From Asterionellopsis glacialis (taxonomy: Eukaryota; Bacillariophyta; Plagiogrammaphyceae; Rhaphoneidales; Asterionellopsidaceae): a stretch of 24,641 nt of DNA. The notes beneath the pieces were generated by a model. It made no database searches and was not told the DNA's origin. It saw only the letters and a program-made list of their open reading frames with translations. The first letter of the stretch is position 1. The number at the start of each line of letters is the position of its first letter. Shown here in pieces: positions 18,668 through 24,641 of the stretch. The position numbers were made by a program, and so were the translations under genes. The stretch lies in assembly GCA_014885115.2 (NCBI GenBank), contig WKLE02000707.1, positions 10,001 through 34,641 on the forward strand, given 5' to 3'.

Positions 18668-19408
18668 CGTGCGTTGTTTTGTCTGCTTGTTCTGATGTTT
18701 TTTGCTTCCTTACTCGCTTTAAAGCAATGTAGATTCCTAGTATTCAATATTGTCGTTTGGTGGTGATGATTGATGATGAGATGACTGATGGATGACTGCA
18801 ATCTCAGATTTATCAGTGTCTACCAGTATGATACAGCAATGGGCAATCAATGCAAGGAACTCTGAGTGTTTCTTGGTGTTGTACAGTACTCGTAATTTGT
18901 TGTTTTTGTTGATTGACGGTGTTTTTTTTTGGCTTTTTTTTGTACCAGAGCCCGCCATGAAAAATTCAAAAAAACTCTCCAACAAAAAAAAGGAAAGAAA
19001 AACTGCAACGGTGATTCTTATCCACTTCCTATAGTCTAATTAAAGACGTTATCATCATTAAGAATGATAAGAAGTGCTTATGACAATGAAGATTCGTACG
19101 TCCTTCTGTCCAGAGGCATCTACAGTAACTTTGGGATTGAACGGGAACGGAAGACGGATAGACTGCTTCGGATGGAATTTGTGCTGGACTGTGATTCTTG
19201 GTCTTGCACCGGTTCATTTTTTGTCAAAAACATTTTTTCTCCCAAGCAACGCATCAACATTGAGACTGACTGACCGACCAACATTATATTATTATTTTAT
19301 GAAACATCTCTTGTCACTCTTGCGGATACCATTGTGTTACTATCTATCTACTTTGAGAGAAAGAAGGTAGAACAATTCTGTATCATTCTTTCATCTGCAT
19401 CAGAAATA
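18668..19408. other. Divergent promoter region, NDC80 and RWD genes
   Basis: About 740 bp between two ATGs pointing apart. A 69-codon ATG frame (19064-19273) lies upstream of the RWD gene and could act as an upstream ORF if it is in the transcript. No conserved domain was seen in it. T runs occur at 18921-18941. Confidence 0.5.
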
Positions 19409-20572
19409 ATGCGCAACTCTACTACAAGCAACACAGGAGCAAACAACAATGGCAATTTAGAACAATTAGAGCGGACTGTCCGAGAAATAGAGGTATTACA
19501 AGCTATATATGGATCTGAAAATGATGGTGAAACTAATGTTGTTGCAAACAATTTAATTGTCCATTCCAGAAGAGAACTACGAAAAGCACAATCTGCTATT
19601 GGAGATTATGTTGAAGAAGAAGAAGAAGAAGAAGAAGGAGAAGAAGAAGAAAGTGGTTTCAAAGTAGTAGACGGCGATTGTGAAAATAATAATGGTGAAG
19701 AAATAAGGAGTAGTATTCCAACACTAGATATTGAACTATGCTTGATATCTTGTTGCTCTCTAGTAGACGAAGACGAAGATAGTGATAAAGACAATGATAC
19801 TCACAAACGAAAAATGATACGCTTGCGGTGCAAATTGTTACCAGGATATCCTGAAGTATGTTGTGCCAAAATTGTTTATGTAAGTGTAGATGGATTGTAT
19901 CGTTCTCAACAAGAAAGTATTGCGACAATGTTACAAGAAAAGGCTGAAACATTAAGAGGCCAAGAAGCAATTATGGAACTAGTACAGGAAGTACAAGATT
20001 TGATTCCTCTTGTTTCTTCCAAGGAAGAAAATAATAATTTAAATAACAACATTAACAGCAATGAGACCGGTATGAACCAAAAGTCGTCGTCATCAGGCTA
20101 TAAAAGTCGACAATGGATATGGGCTCATCATATTACCAATACAGATCGAAGAAAAAGCATAGTACGGGAAGCTATAGAATTAAATTTAGGAGGATACCTC
20201 AAGTCAGGATATCCTGGTATAGTTGTTGTAGAAGGTTCATCTCCAAATTGTTCTGAATTTGTCACTTGGATCAAGGGTAATAAAAGTCGTCCTGGTGGAT
20301 TTGGTAGGAATTGGGGGCATCATGTCAAGGGTGAAATTCAGATTTCTCCTCCTGATACTTCCAATGATGATGATGACTATGCTGGTACTAATAATAGTCA
20401 AGAGCAAAACTTTACAAAGAAGGAAACTCATTCCAAATTGCATAAACTAGTATTACCTACACCTTTTGAAGATCTTGGAGAAGATATGAAAGCTTTGTCT
20501 TCAAAATGCAAGCAATATGGGTTGGAACATGAATTTTTGGAATATGTAATGCAACACAAAAACAACAAATAA
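19409..20572 (+). CDS. RWD domain plus DUF1115 protein (RWDD2 type)
   Basis: The first ATG in the frame (19409) gives 387 residues; the open frame upstream begins with a GTG and is probably 5' UTR. The N-terminal RWD domain begins with LERTVREIEVLQAIYGSEND (about 20-39) and contains the hallmark LPGYPEV (144-150). It is interrupted by an acidic insert with eight consecutive Glu plus more (about 68-81) and an Asp/Glu stretch (about 119-129). The C-terminal domain (about 231-350) has RQWIWAHHITNTDRRKSIVR and GYPGIVVVEGSSPNCSEFVT, matching DUF1115, the module that follows RWD in RWDD2 and is also found in PRP3. RWD domains mediate protein-protein contacts; the molecular role of RWDD2 proteins is poorly known. 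The tail is Asn/Lys-rich. Confidence 0.9.
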   Translation: MRNSTTSNTGANNNGNLEQLERTVREIEVLQAIYGSENDGETNVVANNLIVHSRRELRKAQSAIGDYVEEEEEEEEGEEEESGFKVVDGDCENNNGEEIRSSIPTLDIELCLISCCSLVDEDEDSDKDNDTHKRKMIRLRCKLLPGYPEVCCAKIVYVSVDGLYRSQQESIATMLQEKAETLRGQEAIMELVQEVQDLIPLVSSKEENNNLNNNINSNETGMNQKSSSSGYKSRQWIWAHHITNTDRRKSIVREAIELNLGGYLKSGYPGIVVVEGSSPNCSEFVTWIKGNKSRPGGFGRNWGHHVKGEIQISPPDTSNDDDDYAGTNNSQEQNFTKKETHSKLHKLVLPTPFEDLGEDMKALSSKCKQYGLEHEFLEYVMQHKNNK

Positions 20573-20618
20573 ATGATCTATTGAATTCACCGAGTTCGTC
20601 GTAAGCAATCCAATCTCT

Positions 20619-22166
20619 CTATATGTCTTGTTCACTGCACGTTCCTTGGGGAGCAAATTTGTGGCCTTCCAAATCTGCTACATAAACAATCTTCAATTGC
20701 GTCGTGTGCAACCTACCTTTTGATATTCTATCACAGTAAATGAGACCCACGCATACCAAAAAAGCAACTCCAGAAAGTACCATTAATAATATCTTATCCC
20801 AAGGTATTTCTACTTCGCTGGTGATATTGAGGGAGACAGGATATGGAGGTGCATATGATATATACGACGTACTAACTGGGCAAGTGATATTCGTCTGATC
20901 AATCGATGGGTTTCCTTTGACAGGCACAAGGTATCCAGAAGAGCATTGATCGGAATGCTGCAGCACGCAGTCACTTGGAGTTTCAACAAAGAAATTGCGT
21001 TCAAGCATGAGTCCGGATGCAACAGTGACGAAACCTCGAGATACAGCATAGATAAGAAGGTCCGAACAGGAGCCAAAAGCAAGAGCTATAGTCTGCAAGT
21101 CGAATCATGTTGCTTTCTTCTCGTCTGTCATTGGAACCTTGTTTGTTTAGCTGTGTTTCTGCATAATTTTTGCAAGTACTACTTCTTTCTCTTACTACCT
21201 TCCCATCGATGCATGATGTTCGAGAAGATTCCTTCTTTTGTTGTTTGCGTATTGGGATATGTCGCTCCACTGCCCTGTCCAAATCAAATATGAGAGTAGC
21301 AGCCAAAACTGAAGCTGCTTTAAATATTGTGCCAATCCAGAACGAGAATCCTGTGTTAACTGCATTGGCAGCGAATGGACTGATGACAAAACTTAAAAGG
21401 AACCCCAAATAACTAATGGCACTTGAAATTCCAAAAGCCAGTCCCAGTTCTTCATCTCCGAATCATGTTGCTAGGAAAGCTTGGTTTGTAGTAAACAATG
21501 ATGCAAACCCCAATCCATAAAGGAAACTTCCAAGCAAGGTTATTAACCAGCTCCCCGTCTCGATGCCAAAAGAAGTTGTGATTTGTAAAAATAAGGCAGA
21601 TTGTGGACAAGATCAATGAGCATACTCTTCCGCCACATTTGTCCACAAGCATACCAGTAAAAAGGGGAAGCACAATTCCTGGGAAATGAACCATAGTAAA
21701 CAAGAGTTGATACTTTTCCTCAAAATTTTCTTTAGGCATGGTTTCCTTTAGTTGCTGATGTATGGGTGCCGGTAGTGATATTCTAAACAAGTATGGGACA
21801 CAATACAGACATCATCACAACTTATTTTGAGCATCACATAGTTGAAATGCAGTGATCCGCACTTTGCATTTTAATCACTTGTATAGTGATTTTAAAAACT
21901 CACAAATAATGGAGCCCGTGCATGACGATACAAGAAAATATCAAGATAATCTATCGTTGCTTCAAGGAAGGCTTACCACGAATATGCTGTTTTAAATTTT
22001 GCTCACCATTGATTTCATCAAGGTCTGTTTCATGGTCAATGACCAAATTTAAAGAAGTAGCGCTCGTTTGCCTTGTTAATTTGGTACCATGTGTTTTTGT
22101 CGCATTGTAATCATTATCAATCTCCAAACGAAACAATTGCATATCATTCGTTGTAGCTTGGTACAT
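20619..22166 (-). pseudogene. MFSD1-like major facilitator transporter, disrupted and apparently truncated
   Basis: Inferred exons are 22166-21904, 21782-21196 and 21092-20619, with a 121-nt intron (GTGAGT...TTTAG) and a less certain 103-nt intron (GTAAGA...TGCAG). Transporter segments are clear: SCIVMHGLHYL (TM1), LLFTMVHFPGIVLPLFTGML (TM2), GSFLYGLGFASLFTTNQAFL (TM4), FGISSAISYLGFLLSFVISP (TM5), FSFWIGTIFKAASVLAATLI (TM6). ASGLMLERNFF then begins a Cys-containing lumenal loop. Three lesions break the frame: TAG at 21951-21953 before TM1; a +1 shift at the T5 tract 21587-21591; and TGA at 21463-21465, where MFSD1 proteins have Trp (AT-stop-FGDEELG). After the loop only one further helix (ILLMVLSGVAFLVCVGLIYC) precedes the stop, so TM8-11 seem lost. 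Two stops plus a shift favour a decayed gene, though base-call errors are possible. The intact ancestor would be a lysosomal-type solute carrier. Confidence 0.72.
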
Positions 22167-22749
22167 TCGTCTGGTGGCTTACTGTGGTTTCAGAATATAT
22201 ATATATGTATATATTGTTTCCTTTTGGCTTGTCTCTTTGAGATAGCTTCGTTTTGGGAACAATCGGTGGATACGGTTTCTAAGTACATAGAATTATTGTT
22301 TTTTCCGAACGTGTAAGAATTTCTTTTTTGTGAGGTGGTGCCATATCTGACATTAATTGTCTCTGTGTGCGTAGGACCTGCTTATTCTTATTATAATTCG
22401 GTCGTGTTCATGACTAGTCCTTGACAAGAGATTTAGAACATTGAAAATCATCAAAATATGAGAACCCGATGTGATTACGATTCGTATCATGCCTTTCGTG
22501 ATTTTCTCTGGAAAGGATCTAAGACTAGAGAAAGCTATTCCAGAATCTAATAACACTATTATTGGGAATTCATATGAAGCTATTCCAGAATCTAATAACA
22601 CTATTATTGGGAATTCATATGAAAGATAAAATAAATTTGATTATATTCTAGGAGAGTAGAGCCTTCTTTGCTGATAATCTTTAAAAAGAAACTCCAAGAG
22701 ATTTGAGAAACAACGTTCCAGTGTGAGAAGTAGGTCAAGTGCAAAATCT
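22167..22749. other. Intergenic region with tandem duplication
   Basis: This lies upstream of the decayed transporter gene and downstream of the CRAL-TRIO gene. It contains an AT microsatellite-like stretch near 22196-22211 and the 45-bp duplication. Minus frames here are short and carry no known domain. Confidence 0.5.
22532..22621. repeat. Two exact tandem copies of a 45-bp unit
   Basis: Copy 1 is 22532-22576 and copy 2 is 22577-22621, identical base for base; each begins AAGCTATTCC and ends TTCATATG. The match stops within a few bases on both sides. The unit is divisible by three, so a minus-strand frame through it repeats 15 residues, but that frame has no other sign of being coding. Confidence 0.95.
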
Positions 22750-23954
22750 TTACATATGCATACTGTTCTGGAGAGTGCCTAAGAGTTGTACAATACTCTC
22801 TGGTACTTCTTCTTGCCAATTTTTATTTTCAACACAGTCCACTCCGGCAACAAAAAGATCTTCAATGGTTCGTTGATATGTCAATTCCTGTCTGTTCAAT
22901 ATCAAGGATCCACCCAGTTCTATAGGTATGCAATCTCTGGAGATGCCACAATCTGATAATACTATCATATTTTCATTAGCTTCTAAGGTATTGAATACAT
23001 TCAAACGCATACGGTAATGACTGGTGATACCTGCCAAGCATTTTTCTAACAATTTCAAAAGAATTTGGTATACCCATTTAACCGGCATCAAAAATAAATG
23101 CCATGAAGCAGCTTTCATAGGAAGAGCATAGGTTGTATCTTCAGTTGAACATCTGTTGTACCTCTCAAAGTCATTAAAAGATTGGAAAGGGAATAAACGA
23201 TTAGCACTTCCATGAGTTGTCATTACAACAAATCCAAGTTTTTGAACAATAGGACCATTTTCTGGATCAAAAAGTGCAATATGCGCATTGTACCATACCA
23301 AACGCATCTGACACGTCGTGCAGAGTTAACAAACACGCAGTGTATCTAAGGAGTGAGAGGATGCAAAATAATCAGAGGCATTTATTTATTATGAATTCAA
23401 AGAGTTCTTCTTACCATTGTGTCGACATCATCCACGAAATTGCTAAAGTTTTCATAGACAATAGCACGACCAGCTTCATCGAAATCGCGCAGTATGCAAA
23501 TACCACATTTAATCAAGGCTGGATAGTCTTTTTCTGGAAAGTCAAAGATTGAAACAAAGCTATTGAAGGCACGGTCGGGACCAAATAATTCTACTTTTCG
23601 TCCCCAGTACTTGACGATCCGCTCAGCAGCAGCATTTACATCGAATCTATCAGTTCGAAGAAAGGCTAATCGGAATTCAGCACATTCAACATGAGATGGA
23701 TTGACGAAGAGAGCAGTTTCGTAGGCCTCCTTGTGCTCTATGGCATCAATGGCTTCATGCAATGATTCCAATGAATCCGCAATTAACTCGTCTGTTTCTT
23801 CGATTTCATCTTCTTCTCCCAACCGTTCGTCCTTTATTTTCTGTAGTTCCTCGGCCGATAAGGAAGCACGCTCTGCTTGCAAAGACGTCCAGTTAAAATC
23901 TGGCCGTTCAAGCATCCACGCTGGCAACCATGTCGTTTGTCCCACATTCGCCAT
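22750..23954 (-). CDS. SEC14-like CRAL-TRIO lipid-binding protein (two exons)
   Basis: Exon 1 is 23954-23415 and exon 2 is 23307-22750. The 107-nt intron has a GTAAGA donor and GTGTCAG acceptor, phase 0, giving 365 residues. Residues about 52-125 form the N-terminal helical part (ESLHEAIDAIEHKEAYETAL; then FLRTDRFDVNAAAERIVKYW, as in CRAL-TRIO-N). The lipid-binding CRAL-TRIO domain spans about 140-320: LIKCGICILRDFDEAGRAIV, KLGFVVMTTHGSANR, then LPMKAASWHLFLMPVKWVYQ, which matches the family's K-x-x-x-x-H strand and helix. IPIELGGSLIL (307-317) is its usual closing GG motif. Such proteins exchange phosphoinositides or other hydrophobic ligands between membranes. There is no signal peptide, so it is probably cytosolic. 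Six TACCAGGTA motifs lie 139-377 bp upstream of the ATG. Confidence 0.9.
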
Positions 23955-24641
23955 GGTTGCTCAATGCAAAAAGGTCTGAATGTATACGATTATTGTTGTT
24001 CAACATAGAAATCCTAGAAAAATACTCGTCTTGAGCAGGCAGAATTGTTTGTCTTGTACCTGTACCTGTAAGGTGGTTTCATATTTTACTGGTACCTGGT
24101 ATTAGTAGTAAAGTCTCGTTTCCATCGTTCATTCTGGTACTGTACCAGGTACTTCTTGTTCTCTATAGCGCTCTAGATATATATGATACCTGGTACGAAT
24201 ATTTTCAGTTCAGTAATCACCTTTACCAGGTAGGGTCCCAGCGAATAGTGAAGGTACTGTACAGCATATACTGCTTAAGTAAAGATGTTTTACTTTCATG
24301 TATTGTACTACAGACTACCTGGTACCAGGTACAGCCGTTTTGCAAAAAACACATAAATCACTCCTACAGGTATTCCTTGTGCGCAAGGTACGACAGATGA
24401 ATAGAATGAACAAAACAGAAAGCTTCTTGCTGTCAGAAAAAGGAGATTCCGTCGTACCCTGAGAGTCATTTATATATCATATAATTAAATAAAACTATAT
24501 TAAATCCATTTTTCTTTTGGCATATTATTCTCTTTCATAAACGCAATCTTTTTTAAAAAAATATTTGTATCAGTGCGGGGGAAAAGTTCTCTCAGGCGCT
24601 AAATTCAGCCAATCAGGGAGCTCAGAACCATACCTTTACTT
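23955..24641. other. Promoter region of the CRAL-TRIO gene and right edge
   Basis: No coding frame is supported here. The stretch holds the dense TACCAGGTA cluster and, near the right edge, a CCAAT-type sequence (AGCCAATCAG at about 24607-24616), which could belong to a promoter of the next gene outside the window. Confidence 0.5.
24093..24331. promoter_or_regulatory. Cluster of six TACCAGGTA/TACCTGGTA motifs
   Basis: Exact copies start at 24093, 24143, 24187, 24224, 24316 and 24323, in both orientations. The last two overlap to make a perfect 16-bp palindrome, TACCTGGTACCAGGTA (24316-24331). Partial copies (GTACCTGTACCTGTA near 24056, GGTACTGTAC near 24253) lie among them. The cluster is upstream of the CRAL-TRIO gene. 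It may be a transcription-factor binding array or the remnant of a short repeat. Confidence 0.55.

Noticed and set aside
19064..19273. 69-codon ATG frame upstream of the RWD gene
   Set aside because: No domain or targeting feature and no splice signals tying it to the RWD frame; it may be an upstream ORF but cannot be supported as a protein gene.
21104..21477. Shared 14-mer AGCAACATGATTCG (minus strand) at two places in the transporter gene
   Set aside because: One 14-base match is expected by chance among all pairs of positions in a window this size.
21463..21953. Alternative genetic code reading TGA or TAG as sense
   Set aside because: Other genes in the window end naturally at TGA, TAG and TAA after complete domains, so the stops in the transporter gene are lesions or errors.
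22353..22601. 82-codon minus frame through the 45-bp duplication
   Set aside because: The apparent 15-residue protein repeat is a by-product of a unit divisible by three; there is no start context or domain.
1..24641. tRNA genes, transposons, CRISPR arrays, viral genes
   Set aside because: I looked for T-arm consensus, terminal repeats with transposase or reverse transcriptase motifs, and regular spacer arrays, and saw none by eye.

Overview
The window looks like nuclear DNA of a stramenopile microalga, most likely a diatom. It is AT-rich, and genes lie on both strands roughly every 1.7 kb. Most genes are intron-poor, with short GT-AG introns of about 103-182 nt. Proteins are rich in Asn, Thr, Ser, Gln and His runs. 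Several genes are clearly eukaryotic (NDC80, RWDD2-type RWD protein, MFSD1-type transporter, SEC14/CRAL-TRIO, TMEM53-type DUF829). One protein, a guanylate kinase, carries a signal peptide ending in a motif loosely like the diatom plastid motif. No virus, transposon, CRISPR array, rRNA or tRNA gene was recognised. A 195-base run of N (14296-14490) marks an assembly gap.

Layout, left to right: the 3' end of a cell-surface single-pass membrane protein gene (+); a Thr/Lys-rich hypothetical (-); a CCCH zinc-finger protein with a 2OG-Fe(II) dioxygenase-like C-terminus (+); a long disordered Ser-rich protein (-); a small mitochondrial protein with a SAP-like domain (-); a disordered basic protein with two DAFAAW motifs (+); an RluA-type pseudouridine synthase (-); guanylate kinase (+); a four-exon secreted protein with a VHL-like beta domain (-); the gap; a TMEM53/DUF829 hydrolase-like protein (-); the kinetochore protein NDC80 in two exons (-); an RWD plus DUF1115 protein (+); an MFSD1-like transporter with two in-frame stops and a frameshift (-); and a two-exon CRAL-TRIO lipid-transfer protein (-).

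The genes do not form an obvious pathway; this is ordinary mixed eukaryotic gene order. Divergent pairs share intergenic promoters at 1744-2385, 6459-7432, 10320-10813 and 18668-19408. The spliced models were built by hand from splice consensus and frame continuity.

The observations most worth follow-up are: the secreted protein with a VHL-like hydroxyproline-reader fold, a second degenerate copy and a 19-nt microexon; the zinc-finger/dioxygenase fusion; the 9-base motif TACCAGGTA, found nine times, all in intergenic DNA upstream of genes, six of them within 239 bp; and the decayed MFSD1-like gene.
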